From Nansenia antarctica (lineage: Eukaryota; Chordata; Actinopteri; Argentiniformes; Microstomatidae): DNA of 64,000 nucleotides. The translations under genes were made by a program, and so were the position numbers. This document shows, piece after piece, positions 24,505 through 36,275 of the stretch (position 1 is the first letter of the stretch; every line of letters begins with the position of its first letter). The stretch spans positions 14,111,343 through 14,175,342 of the forward strand of contig OZ022351.1 of assembly GCA_963989245.1 (NCBI GenBank), read 5' to 3'. The notes under the pieces were generated by a model. That model did no database searches, was not told the origin of the DNA, and saw nothing but the letters and a program-made list of their open reading frames with translations.

Positions 24505-24506
<2 letters not shown>
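21705..24506. other. Unique sequence
   Basis: No gene supported. 22060-22340 is GC-rich and open in two plus frames (21996-22262 and 22025-22342), but no domain is visible. A GA/GGGA microsatellite lies at 23011-23063. 23640-23800 and 24120-24340 are moderately GC-rich and non-repetitive. Confidence 0.4.

Positions 24507-24546
<40 letters not shown>
24507..24546. repeat. (GT)n microsatellite
   Basis: About 40 bp of pure GT. Confidence 0.95.
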
Positions 24547-24547
<1 letters not shown>

Positions 24548-27425
24548 CAGGGTGTGAGGGGACAGGCCATAGTGGCTGACAGGTCTTGAGAGGAATCTCC
24601 TCTTCCTGGCAGCTAGCCTTTGCCAACCCCACAAACCATCTGGTGTGGAGTGGGCCCAGGTGACATTCAACACCTGTCACCAGGTAACGGTTAAGTCCTT
24701 TTGACAACGGTGTGAGACACACATTAGATCAAAGACAGGGGCCCGTTCGGAGCACTTAACTCCCCGTGGCAGGCGTTATGGGGAATGGATGTCGAGGCAA
24801 ATGAGGAAGGCAGTTGCCGGAGCATTCTTTCATTATGTTACAAATCCCAGAGCACCCCTCCTATTCATATCCCTTCATACACACAAATGCATTGTGGCAT
24901 GTCATAACCATACTCTATCGCCAAAACTGCTTCACCAGTGCAGTACGTCTTCTAAGTAACAGAGGCGCGCACGTGATTCCTCATTCTCCGGAAAATATTT
25001 TCTCTTGAAGATTGCGCTTGCCACATACCAATGAACATGCAAAGAGGTTCCTTATATTGTAATATAATCTCTCCCCGCCTGGTGAATAAAACATCTAGGT
25101 TTCTCAAAAGACTGGGATTAACTGAGGCCATGGAGACACAAACTAGTCCTGATGCTAAGATTACCATCTAGGAGAGGAGAGAGGCAGAGAAGCTTAAAGA
25201 GAGGCATGGCCAGATAAGACATAGAATGATTGAAGAAGATGAAGGGAGGGTGATGGGGGAAGGGTAGGGGAGAGGGGGGAGGGTAGTGGCTTCAAGGTCT
25301 GAGTGTGGAAAGTGATGGAATTTGAGCAAGAGCTAAAAGGGTGTTGATGTGGCATGGGGTGTGTGAGTGTGAGTGTGCATGGAGACTCAGGGGTAGGGAC
25401 CCATCCCCTCTCCCTCCACTGAAAGCCTTTGCATACTTCTCCATAAGTCTCCAGAATGGTCAATCGAAATTCTCCAAACATTGTGTCCATCCAACCAGAA
25501 CCAGTGATGCTGCCCAATCTCCGGTTTTGCCTGGGCTTTCTTTAGGAGAGGGTTATCATGCAGAGGAGAGCAGAGATGTACAGGATGTGGCCTGGCCCTC
25601 GTCTAAGACTGTGTGGCTGTGCCCTGGGAGAGAGAAGCTCCCGCTGATGGATATCTGTAAATTGTATTTGGAAGCTGGTGCCCGCGGGGCTCACCGAATG
25701 TTGAAATTGTTGCGAGAGAGTCCTGAGCCATAGCTCTCTCTCTCTCTCCCTCTCTCTCTTTTTCTCTCTCTCCCTCCCTCCCTGCCTCTCTCTCTCTCTC
25801 TCTCTCTCTGGTGATTGCTTTTCCCTGCTATCTGCTGGCAGCAGTGGTGTTTGTGCAGTGCCTCTGAATGTCAAAAACAGCCTGTTAATTTTATGATCTG
25901 TCACACGTCTGCTTTTCGGTAGCGGTGCCGGCGCCTGGGTCTGGACTCCTTATCACACTCCTCACTCCCCGTCCACCTCTGCCAGACTGGAATCACGTCA
26001 CACGTCCGGAAAAGGCACGACTGAATCGGTTCCCAACATACCATCGAGAATGACTTTGTTCAAAGTAGGACTGTGCAATAGCTGTGCATTTTTGTTTGTC
26101 TACTTTTGTTATAGCTGGGGGCGTCAACGATCGGAGCATCCGGAAATATTTATTTTGGGTTATCTAGCATTATATTTATCTAGTATGAAGTACTATAAAT
26201 GCAAATGTTCTATTACCGTCTTCATGCATCAAACTGCAGCGTTCGATTGTTTTGTGCATCGTTCACATGTTGAAGAAGCCGTTCACACAGGAGAGCGTGG
26301 ATTGTGTCTCCATCCACACAGGGGAAGGAGAGTGAGAGGAGGGAGAGGAGGCGGCCCTCTCTAAACATGCTTTTATCACACAGAGAAATGAGAAAATGAT
26401 ATATGTGACATTTCCCTTCTGGGAAACGTTTCATAAAGCCAGGGAACTCATCCCACTCCTGCGTGTGTGTGCCCTTGCACCATGAAGCATTAAAAAAAGT
26501 GATGAGGGAAACAATGACCCGGGCCCTCTTTGAGGCAATAACACATGTTTGAATGAAGAGACTTTGAGAGCCAGTGAGTAAAAAAAAAGAAAGGCAGTAA
26601 AGGCGGCTGCGTTCCAGGGGTCCTGAAGTCCAGACCAGAATCGAAGGATCAGTTATTTTTCTTCTGTGCTCCTTTTTCGACAATCCAAATAGTCAAGTTC
26701 TGCGATTTTCTTTTTGCTAAGGAAAGTAACACATTTGAGTTCCAGCAATATCCAATAACGTCGTCATCCTCGTAATCCAAGCAACCTGTGGATGAATTAG
26801 TAATCCTCTAATCTTTTGAGAGATCTTCAAATGGAGACACTGGACCCTTTGCAGTCCTCTCAGGCAAACAAGGAACAGGTGGACAGTATGTAAAACCTCA
26901 AGCCAACTCCACTGAAATTAATTGAGCCCAGGCACAAGAAATAAGGAAGGATTTGTCATGTAGTCAATTCAAAGCATATCGAAGGAGAAGCTTGACATCA
27001 ACCAATGACAGAACGATACATGCTGACAGAAATTTGCAGAAAGCAATCTCCCATTAAATAAGACACAGATTGTTTGAGAAAGGAAAACACGGGGCGAAAC
27101 AGAAACCGTCCCGTTGCATGTTAGTGGAAGTGTACTGGGGAACTCCGGTTCATTGGAAACAGATTCGTCTGCGCTAGGGGAATGGATGCGGAGCATTGTG
27201 AATGTCTGTGTGGTGTGCTGGGTTGTGTTGTGGTGCAGCCTGACGCTGTACGGAGGATCAGAGCCTTGGTATGAAGGCCCGGAGAGTGGGGTTGATGATG
27301 TATTAGGGGACCAGAGTATTTTGGGATGGCTGAGCCGCAGTAACCACGACAACAAAGACGCTTGCGACAGAGAGCATTCCTCTGGCCCCCACCCCGATAG
27401 ACTGCTAATGGGAGACAGAGACAGA

Positions 27426-27426
<1 letters not shown>
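24547..27426. other. Unique sequence with an interrupted CT tract
   Basis: CT-rich tract at 25732-25809 with CCT interruptions. The minus frame 26222-26683 (153 codons) has no recognisable domain. 26100-26680 and 25870-26030 look non-repetitive and could be conserved non-coding DNA, but this cannot be judged without alignment. Confidence 0.4.

Positions 27427-27477
<51 letters not shown>
27427..27477. repeat. (GA)n microsatellite
   Basis: About 50 bp of pure GA. Confidence 0.95.
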
Positions 27478-27479
<2 letters not shown>

Positions 27480-27942
27480 GGGATGGATGGAAAGAGGGAC
27501 ATGAGCTCTCCCACTCACACAGGAACTGTGGGAAGAGTGAACGTTCCCATATACTGGGCTTTCCGCTGGGGCACTGGCCATTACCATGCCAAATGTTTTG
27601 CTTGGATGAATTTTCATCAAATTTCCATAAGCGGGATAATTGTTGGGGAATTTTGAAACGCAAAACGAGAAATATCTCAAAGTGTTTTACAGTATGTAAG
27701 ATTGTTGAAAGCTCCTCACCAATGCAATGTAAAGGTTGCTTAATCCATCTCTCTGTTAATGATTTACAGTATGTCATATTCAGTATTATATTTAGTCTGA
27801 CACAACAGTCCCACACAACACCGTAGTCTTGGATCACAGTCTAATAAGACTTATTTGGAGCATCTCTGAAAGCTTGACGATCGAATATCACGATTAAGGT
27901 GTTGTACACGAACGTGTGATTTCACATGACATATGGCGTTTT

Positions 27943-27946
<4 letters not shown>
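27478..27946. other. Unique sequence
   Basis: Frames across this stretch owe their length to the neighbouring GA arrays. No gene seen. Confidence 0.4.

Positions 27947-28014
<68 letters not shown>
27947..28014. repeat. (GA)n microsatellite
   Basis: About 66 bp of pure GA after a GAGAAA start. Confidence 0.95.
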
Positions 28015-28017
<3 letters not shown>

Positions 28018-28822
28018 AATATGCATCTCTTGACTGTGGCTTCAGCCTCCATAACTCCCACACTGTAATGTACAATGAGCACATGACTCTGTCACTAGGG
28101 CCAACAGAGAGATCTGAACGACCACAGAGACAGGGATGGATTCCCTCTGGTCAACCAGTCCCAATCTGCCCTACCTCCCTGGTGGCTTCATTCCCAACCA
28201 ACTGCCCCCCCCCGATATAGAGCCAAGGATCCAGATCTGTGAGACCACAACTCTGTCCAGTTGTTGTCGAATATTTCTTCAAATAGAGAGGGGGGTTCCA
28301 GAGATGTTGATGATGAGGAGGCTGGGGAAGCTTCCTCCGGCCCCTGCCTGTCTGAGTGTGTGGCACACTTCAGAGGCGAGATGGAAAAACAATGAAGGTA
28401 AATAGAGCAGAAACCCCATTGTTGTGGGTAATGACATTCCACAGGAGCCACGCTGGGAATATGAAAGGCATCCACTCCCCCGTGGCTGTCAAGGTGGAGC
28501 GGGAGGCAGCAGCCAGACAAACAGGCCTGACATACAGCACACATCCACTAACATGGATACTCAGCATACAGAACAGCACTCTCAATATGCTTCACTATTA
28601 CGGGAGGTTAATGGGTAGAAGTCACAGGGACTGTAAGTAATAGAAACACCGTATGCTTTTTCCAGTCAGTGTGCCAGTCAGTCAGTGTGAGTGTGCTAAT
28701 AGAAAAATCTTGACATGAAGCGAATAGCTATCTGTTTATTGACGGGAAATTAGAGTGGAATTATATTGAAGGGTTCTGCCTGCCATGCGGGATTGATAAA
28801 CATGGTCGTATGGATGTAATAA
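28015..28822. other. Unique sequence
   Basis: Several overlapping frames of 60-118 codons occur on both strands at 28136-28640. Such overlap without a domain is expected by chance in a moderately GC-rich block. No repeat was recognised. Confidence 0.4.
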
Positions 28823-29070
28823 CGTGAGCTTAGAATGATAAGGTTCTGTCTCCGTTTAGGGTAGTTCAGAGATATCGAGCGTCAACGTTTTTACATTCCG
28901 TTATGTTTCGTGAGATGGAACCTTTGTATTTTATGAATTACTAACTCAAAAATGTCAACATTTTAAAAATAGCACCACACAGGCATTAATAAACACCTAA
29001 TGGATCAGATTATGTAAAAAACTACATTTTGACAAAAACGGAGATAGAACCTTATAATTCTAACGTCACG
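28823..29070 (+). mobile_element. M4 MITE copy 2
   Basis: 248 bp, with left end CGTGAGCTTAGAATGATAAG and right end the reverse complement of CGTGACGTTAGAATTATAAG. The direct repeat ATAA flanks it at 28819-28822 and 29071-29074. The interior shares GAGATGGAACCTTTGTATTT, CACCACACAGGCATTAATA and CACCTAATGGATCAGATTAT with copy 3, and their reverse complements with copy 1. Confidence 0.93.
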
Positions 29071-30256
29071 ATAAGCAGGCGATGTCCCTCTGAGGGTGAC
29101 ACCAGGGCACTCCAGGAGGGTATTACCCCTGCTGCACACACTCAGCGCCGAGGAAACAATTACCCTCATTAGAACTTAGGTCGAAGAAATGCCATGTTGG
29201 CCTAATTAGTCCCCTATCCACAGTGGCCAGTCACCAGTGGTTTGAGCTGTGTCCCCCAAGTCCAGGTGCCCTTACCCAAACCTGGGTTATGTACAGTATG
29301 GCATGTCCTTTTTGCAATGTTCTGAGCAAGAAGGATATTTGTACAGGGCTTTTCATAGAGAAACAGCCCCCTTAATTATGGCTGCAATATACTGTTCTGT
29401 TCATAATAGGCTTGTTTGAATAAGCCCTCGGTGACTATCATGGCTAAGATCAGGCCTTCGTCTGATTTTTATTGAACAGCACTCTCTATGGCGGATACAT
29501 AGCAGAGCAAGGCTGTGCCTTAATTGTATGTGAGGAATGTTCTGTATTTGCTGTAGGAGTATATTAACCCTGTTCTGTGTCTGTCTGAGCCAGTGGCCAC
29601 ACACAGCGGTTTGGTACAGTAATAGACAGGCTGACCTCCTCGGCCTGCTTTCCTGTGATGAGGAGGGGAAAAAGCACTGGAGGCAAGAGATGAAGGTTGT
29701 ATTTATATTGGGGAATGTTTCTTTGATTTCAAGGAAATATGTTCGGCAGTCATGAAATCATTCTGTGGCTCGTCTCTGAAAAGGACGAAAAAAACAAAGA
29801 GGGGAAATGATAGCCGCAAGTATGTCTTCTCACAGGGTACGATGAAGGCAGAACTGTGCTACATAATGTATTCAGTGACGTTCGTTTTCCAATACAAATG
29901 CCAATTCAATTAATTATGCCATTAGGATTTGTGTACTGCGTTTCCATGTTTTTATTTCACTTTCATGGTCATTCATTTTCATTTCTTTGGCAATATTCTG
30001 CTCACATTCATGATTCATTTAGAGCAAAGCTACGATTTCACAAAAACACTCTGTATGAAATCAGAAACCTATGGCCAGTGATTTAGAGGATATTACTGCA
30101 ATACACTTTGGCATACAGTACATGCTTTTTGTGTTAGATGGTATATGTTTTGGCAGGTCCACAACTATTTATTTTGGCTTCAGGAATAGCACTGTGGTCA
30201 ATGGTAACATGTTTGTATGGTACTGTATATGCACAGTTATAAAAACCCTCCCCCAC

Positions 30257-30259
<3 letters not shown>
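29071..30259. other. Unique AT-rich sequence
   Basis: No gene or repeat family recognised. 29860-30060 is notably AT-rich and non-repetitive. Confidence 0.4.
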
Positions 30260-30314
<55 letters not shown>

Positions 30315-30331
30315 TCTCTGTGTCTGTGTCT

Positions 30332-30390
<59 letters not shown>

Positions 30391-30410
30391 TGTGTGTCTG
30401 TGTGTGTAAA
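30260..30410. repeat. (GT)n array, about 150 bp
   Basis: GT array with CTCTCTGTGTCTGTGTCTG interruptions near the centre. It abuts the LINE relic directly at its right end. Confidence 0.97.
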
Positions 30411-31497
30411 ATCTGACGGCATTCCTGGCTGGATGCTCATGCCGTGCGCCAGGGTTTTCACTGACATTTTCAACCGGTCCCTGGCCCAGGCAGTTGTCCC
30501 CATGTGCTTCAAGTCAACAACTATCGTGCCGGTGGCTGAACCACTTCCGCCCCGTCGCGCTCACCTCCATCACCATGAAATGCTTTGAGAGGTTCGGTCC
30601 TCTAAAAGCTCACCTTCCCTCCACACTAGACCCCCCTCCCGTTCACCTACCGCAAGAACACGTAAAAGGCCCACGGCACTTCACTCCACCCTGACCCACC
30701 TAGATACAAGAAACACCTACGCAAGGACGCCGTCCATGGACTTCAGCTCAGCATTCAACACCATCATCCCCTCCGAGCTGGTCACCAAAGTCAGTGACCT
30801 TGGTATCAGCACCTCCCTCTGCAACTGGACCCTAGACTTACTAAACAACAGACCCCAGCTCGTTAAGGTGGTCAACCACTCCCTCCTCCACCCTGACCCT
30901 GAACACAGGCGTTCCACAGGGATGTGTGCTGAGTCCTCTCCTCTATTCCCTCTTCACCTACGAGTATGTGCCGATGCACGGCTCTAACACCATCATCAAG
31001 TTGGCAGATGACACCACGGTGGTAGGCCCGATAAGTAAGAATGACAAGTCGACCTACAGGGAGGAGGTCCAGCTACTGGCGGTGCGGTGTGCTGACAACA
31101 ACCTGGCCTTCAAGGACATCATAGTCGACTTCAGGAAACCTCGGGGCTGCATAACACTCCCTCATCTATATCAATGAGATGAAGGTGGAGCGTGTTCCCA
31201 GCTTCAAGTTCCTGGGTGTACTCATCTCAGAGGACCTCTCTTGGACCCTCAACTCCTCTTCCCTGGTTCCCAAAAAGGCGCAGCAGCAGCGCCTCTACTT
31301 CCTTAGGAGATTGAAGAAAGAAGCCCAGTTTTCTCCCAGAATTCTGGCCAACTTCTACTGCCGCACCATTGAGAGCATCCTAACCAACTGGATCACAGTG
31401 TGGTACGGACTGCAACTGCACTGTGTCCGACCGGAAGGCCCTGCAACGGGTGGTGAAAGCAATGACAATAAAGTGGAATCTAATCTAATTAGCTAGG
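30411..31497 (+). mobile_element. LINE relic (CR1/Rex1-like), internally deleted
   Basis: A non-LTR retrotransposon fragment that begins inside the reverse transcriptase frame right after the GT array. It ends at its true 3' terminus, 'AATGACAATAAAG' followed by TCTAATCTAATT. Near 31459 the coding sequence (translating DRKALQRVVK in the intact family) passes straight into the 3' terminal signal. The last several hundred bases of the frame and 3' UTR are therefore missing. The same terminus is seen at 11640-11905. The clade name is inference from the protein blocks. Confidence 0.85.
30420..31458 (+). pseudogene. Broken LINE reverse transcriptase
   Basis: Reverse transcriptase blocks in order: 'FNRSLAQAVVPMCFKSTTIVPV' start region (30465 on), 'FRPVALTSITMKCFERFG' (about 30545-30600), 'DFSSAFNTIIPSELVTKVSD' (30738 on), 'LSPLLYSLFT' (about 30929), 'IIKLADDTTVVG' with the catalytic ADD (about 30990-31026), and 'FKFLGVLISEDLSWTL' (about 31203). 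The blocks fall in three different frames, so there are at least two frameshifts after the first block. A segment between 'ALTSITMKCFERFG' and 'DFSSAFNT' is also damaged. The protein would have copied LINE RNA at the target site. This copy is dead. Confidence 0.9.
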
Positions 31498-31787
31498 ACT
31501 CTTTAGTATGCAATCAGCACTACCATACGCTGGTTTAACTAGGCATCTGTATCCACTCCTCCACTAAATGGTCACCCCTGACATTGCTTCATCATAATCA
31601 CTCCCATTCACACCATAGAGTTTGGGAAACGTAACTTGAAGATGACTGAGGTGGGCATCGCTGTGCTCCGGCTTTGTGTCTGTCTGCGGAGAACATTTGT
31701 GGAGGTGGAGTTGATCAAGAAGAAAGACATTTCAGACAAAAGGTAATATTTTCAGTAAATTTCATATTTTCAGGAAATGAACACAGT

Positions 31788-31789
<2 letters not shown>
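31498..31789. other. Unique sequence
   Basis: Short gap between the LINE relic and the (TA)n array; nothing recognised. Confidence 0.4.

Positions 31790-31857
<68 letters not shown>
31790..31857. repeat. (TA)n microsatellite
   Basis: About 34 uninterrupted TA units. Self-complementary, so it can form a cruciform. Confidence 0.96.
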
Positions 31858-31859
<2 letters not shown>

Positions 31860-33924
31860 AGGTTGTAAACAAGTGGATGCATGAACATTCAGAATGTTCA
31901 TGAACGATTTTTAGAAAACGGTCAATCTGCTGGTTGGTTTGGAGCACAGCCATTCGATATGTAACTCCAGAACAGTGTCAATGAACATTGAGCTAATACC
32001 GAAAGTGGCAAGAACACTCACCCACTGACCCTCAGGCTATTCAACGCTTTTCGAAATGTTTGATATCTGCAACAGATAAGGGTAAATGTGATAATGTGTG
32101 AATATCTTCTGACAGTCCAATCCCAAGATTCACTAACTCATGTAGCGGCAGCCTCAACGCTTTCACATTTGCCCTTTAGCAACGACACTCTCACAGTCTT
32201 ATCAACACCTAATGTCAGACCACACTGACAACTCCTCCTATGGCTACTGGCATTGTGGGCAGCCACAGCATATGTATCAGGTCAGCTATATTGCAAAACC
32301 AAATGGATGATGGACTGTTTGACCTTTTGTGCTTTTGATGAGCTGCCTTATCTCCATAAGGGCAGAGGGAGATTGGGGAGGGGGTTGTGGTGGAGGCATG
32401 AGCTGGATCAGCTGGAACAGAGAATCTCCTATCTGACTCTGGGAAAAGACCCCACAGACTGAGGCATAATGACAATCCTAGATAGACATCAGTCTGGAAT
32501 CGGGTTACGTTGGTTAAGAGGGTGAGGAAGACAGCGAGCGAGTAAGGGACACGTTGAGACAAAGCGCTAGAGGTAAAACACCCCAAAAACGTCTGTGAAA
32601 GAAACATCAGGTCATGAATGTCTGAATATCTGACACTCTCTCTCTCTGTCTCTCTCTCTCTCTGTCCGTCTGTCTTTCCACGTGACAAAACTATTCCAAG
32701 GCAGTGTGGTGTGCGTTCTTCATCTGAGTGACACACGATGCCGGGGCTGTATGCCATGCTGTTCTGTGGGATTGTGTTGTGGAGGAACAGGGGCACTGGT
32801 GAGGCCGCGACAGCAGGTGAAACAGGAGATCCTGTCACCTCCCCTGTGGACAAACAAGACAGGGATGAAAGGCAAGGCTCTGTGTAGGAACAAGGACTCT
32901 CCCTCTTACCTCTGTGGCCAGGCGATGGTTATCTAGTGTCCAAATGGCTCTCCCTTTACAAGAGGACAAAAGCTTTGAGAATGGAAATTTGTGTTGATGC
33001 TGAAAGAGCTGAATGGAAAACATGTTAAAAGTTCCTGAGGGTTTGGTTGTATTCTGTCCAAATGACAATACAGTCTCCTAATTAAATTGTAAAGTGCCTA
33101 TACACGATAGTACATGTTCCCAATTTGCGTGTCCTGGGTTGACATATAAGAGATTTTTGGACAATACCTCAACAAGTGAGTGACTCACATGACAAGTTTG
33201 AATTGCGTGGCGGTTAGGCAGTATTATACATTAACTTCAAGTAGTTTACGGTTAGGGGAAGCTGTCAGGTGTAGACATTAGCAAACATGGATAAGATATG
33301 AATAACTATTCAAAATAAACATACTGCGTTTGTTTTGTTTTTGAAGCAATGTTTTGGGTCATGTTTGTAATCATGAATATGGAATATTCCCTCTTTACTC
33401 TGATAATGCGTATACAGTATCATAGACTATGCTACAGAACACTCAGGGGGCTTGGAACAACCCTATTTGTGCATTGCAGGATCACCATGTGGTACCCAAG
33501 GGAAGTCATTACGGTGGAGGTATTTGCTATCTGTAATTAACACATGCAATGCTGATGACTGATTTCAGCATTTAACCCAGATCTGCAGTCTATTATAGAA
33601 CTATTCTAGTGCTGTTCTAGAACTTTGCACACAAGCTGCATAAACAATTGAATGATAGTGCTGATAAAGTATATGAGCTATTTTCTGGACAATAGAGTGG
33701 TGACAGGTCTTTCTTTATGAAGTGCCACTGTACTGCACTTACTGTACAGTAAGTGTCAGATCCTGTTCCTGTTGTGGTAGAAATCCGAAGACTGAGAGGT
33801 GGTGTGTTTGGTTTGAATGGCAGGAAGATATGACTGGAATGGGAATGGGTGCGGGGGGATCCGTGGTATCCCAATTCTCCTTTGTGAGCGGCAGCTGCAG
33901 GACATTGTGTTTACCAGAGCTGCC

Positions 33925-33927
<3 letters not shown>
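31858..33927. other. Unique sequence
   Basis: The minus frame 32215-32853 (212 codons) includes a CT-rich stretch and has no domain. A perfect 20-bp palindrome, CACTTACTGTACAGTAAGTG, lies at 33736-33755. No repeat family is recognised. Confidence 0.4.
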
Positions 33928-33961
<34 letters not shown>

Positions 33962-33982
33962 GCACACACATGCACACACACA
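33928..33982. repeat. (CA)n microsatellite
   Basis: CA array with a CGCGCA interruption and CACATGCA units at the right end. Confidence 0.95.
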
Positions 33983-34044
33983 TACATTAGCATGACAAGA
34001 CGGCGTGAAGAAAGAAAAATTCAATCACAGAAATCCACCTCTGT

Positions 34045-34107
34045 TAAGAATGTATATAGAGAAAAGAGAGTTGGAGAAGAGAAAAGGGGAGAGGATGAGG
34101 AAGATAT

Positions 34108-34139
<32 letters not shown>

Positions 34140-34192
34140 AAGAGGGGGGGGGGGGAGAGAGAAAAAGAAAATGAGAAAGCGTGAAAGAAAAA
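34045..34192. repeat. Polypurine tract with GA and G-run
   Basis: Nearly 150 bp of almost pure A/G, including a GA array (34108-34140) and a run of 13 G (about 34143-34155). Able to form triplex (H-form) DNA in principle. Confidence 0.9.
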
Positions 34193-34889
34193 ATCACTCA
34201 TTCCGTTAAGGTAGATTGCCAAACCAAATGTGTGTGTTTGTGATAAGGCATGCATGGGGTCTTTCCTCGCAAAGAAAAACGGTAAAAGGCAGGTCTCTCA
34301 GTGCACCCACAGTTCTACTTCTACTCCATCCTAAAAGAGAAGGAGGCGGTTGTTGCCAGTACAAAAGAAACATGCTTTTTTTCATCCCCGAATAACCAAA
34401 ACAACATGCCTCTTCTCATTCACTTCAGAGTATGGACCCTGTTAATTACTCCTATAGTCAGTGTCCTTTGATAACATAATTTTGTTGGGGAGACAGTTGC
34501 TCGCACCAGCCAATGCAATTTGCATTCTTTTGAAAAATGCCTGAATTCATTTGTGGGAACAGGTGGGGATTCGTCTTCAGTTATTGCACACTAAAGACTT
34601 GTCTCGAGTCGTTACATTGCCAGCCACTGTTTAATTTAGCTATTGGGAAGCAACGTGCGAGCGAGGAAAACAGATGCCAGTGTAGCTTATCAGGGGGTGC
34701 CGTCTCATCCCTCCATATGCAGATCTCTTGCCAAGACACTCAGGGACATCGGAGTATGAAGGAGGATTTGATGGATTAGTAAACCAGAAGTGTTCGCCTG
34801 CAGTCCATACAATTATTTAATAAGATAGTGAACATGATGTTCCCCCAGGGTTGTTTCTGCCTGACCTATGCTGTTCATGTTATACAGTA
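34193..34889. other. Unique sequence
   Basis: No gene or repeat recognised. The frame 34537-34779 has no domain. Confidence 0.4.
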
Positions 34890-34930
34890 CAGTGGGGGGA
34901 AATAAGTATTTGATCCCCCTGCTGATTTTG
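34890..34930. mobile_element. Orphan Tc1-like transposon terminus
   Basis: CAGTGGGGGGAAATAAGTAT continues as TTGATCCCCCTGCTGATTTTG, matching the end of a Tc1-like family common in fish. It is preceded by TA (34888-34889), the expected target. The sequence beyond is not transposon-like and no mate end was found, so only the terminus survives. Confidence 0.75.
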
Positions 34931-35999
34931 ACCAGTAGTGACATCATCTGTGAAGCGCCTGTATATTTGCAGCAACAGCCCTAGAGTAGTAATAAGCATA
35001 GCTTCAGCTAGCAGTTTTTACATGTCTGGAGTACTCAACATGAACACCACTTTCTGAAATGGTCTTCTCATGTAATGAACACACAAACCCTCACACATGT
35101 CTACATACGTTTGTTTACTTGCTTGTTGTAAGAAATACCATATACACACATGTACCACAACCCATCACTGGACAGAAAAAACACATGCTTCTTAGAAAAG
35201 GCTTTAAATGATGACTAATACACTGAGTGTACATAGTCTTGGGAGGTCACAGGTCAGCCATCCAAGATGCACTGCGGAACTGAGTCACTGTGTGAACACT
35301 GTTACATACTGAAAAGAGGACACAAAGGTCAAGCTGCACAGCACACACTAGCCTCTGGGTCTGAAGAGGTTATGTAACACTTTGCCCACTACCTGATATT
35401 ACAGTAACTTCCCTGAGAAGACCACGAGGAGACCGCAAGGAGAAGGGGCGCTGAATACTGATGACTGCTTTTTTGCAGTGTCAGAATTAAGGGGAGCCTG
35501 AAATAGATATGAACTCATGCTATGCTATGCTATGCTATGAAAGCATCGAAAGTCAAATGTTGGCAGGGGGGTCTGTGTAAATGCTGGTTTAACCCTAGTT
35601 GTAGTGGCTTTAAACAATTTAGGAAAACCACCATCCAGGCAAGGCGGGGATTTTGACGCACATCCAAATATTATACACAAACAAAGTCTATATCCAGTCC
35701 AGGTGGAATTGCAACAAAAATATGGATTTATTCTCCTTTAAATATAAACATAAAATTCACGGGTCCAATAGCATCTCTAGAAAACTATAACTAAATAACA
35801 AAATATCATTCCAACGCAGTCTCACTTTTTTAGTGTCTTTCTTTGAGTTTCCTTAAGTTCTCCTTGAGTTGAGTTGGTCACACTCTTTCCTTGAGTTGTG
35901 TGATGTGTGGTCCAAAAAAATTCCCTTACCCAGGCTAGCCAGGACTCCTTCCTGCTAGCCTCACTTCCTAAACAATTTCCCTGACACAGCTCAGACCAA
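34931..35999. other. Unique sequence with a pentanucleotide repeat
   Basis: Four to five ATGCT units at 35517-35539. 35600-35960 includes several short T-rich phrases with repeated CTTGAGTT words (35860-35900). No gene seen. Confidence 0.4.
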
Positions 36000-36275
36000 T
36001 GGGCACTAGGGGCGGCTGTGGCGCAGGAGGTAGAGCTGCTGTCTAAGATCGCAAGGTTGGCAGATCGGCGGTTCGAACCCCGGCTGGCCACATATCGAAG
36101 TGTCCTTGGGCAAGACACTGAATCCCAAATTGCTCCCAGTGAGCGGGCCGGCGCCTAGCATGGTAGCTTGCCGCCATTGGTGTGTGAATGTGTGTGTGAA
36201 TGGGTGAATGAGAGGCCATTGTAAAGCGCTTTGGATAAAGGCGCGCTATAAGTGCAGTCCATTTAGGGGGAGCCA
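36000..36275 (+). mobile_element. tRNA-derived SINE
   Basis: The tRNA-like head has an A box, TGGCGCAGGAGG (36019-36030), and a perfect B box, GGTTCGAACCC (36070-36080), for RNA polymerase III. A body with GTGTCCTTGGGCAAGACAC and AATTGCTCCCAGTGAGC follows. The tail TTGTAAAGCGCTTTGGATAA, GCGCGCTATAAGTGCAGTCC and ATTTA is a LINE-like 3' end. TCAGACCAA flanks both sides (35991-35999, 36276-36284), a probable 9-bp duplication. It is not a functional tRNA gene because no acceptor stem closes. Confidence 0.88.

Noticed and set aside
26222..26683. Minus-strand frame of 153 codons as a possible gene
   Set aside because: No recognisable motif; sequence texture fits non-coding DNA better.
27121..27837. 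Minus-strand frame of 238 codons
   Set aside because: It is held open by the (GA)n array at 27427-27477; flanking parts have no domain.
32215..32853. Minus-strand frame of 212 codons, the longest outside pure repeats except 27121-27837
   Set aside because: Part of its length comes from a CT-rich stretch near 32640-32670, and no family resemblance is visible.
36010..36085. tRNA gene
   Set aside because: A and B boxes are present but there is no acceptor stem or 3' end of a tRNA; the body and tail are those of a SINE. The same applies at 48304 and 60236.
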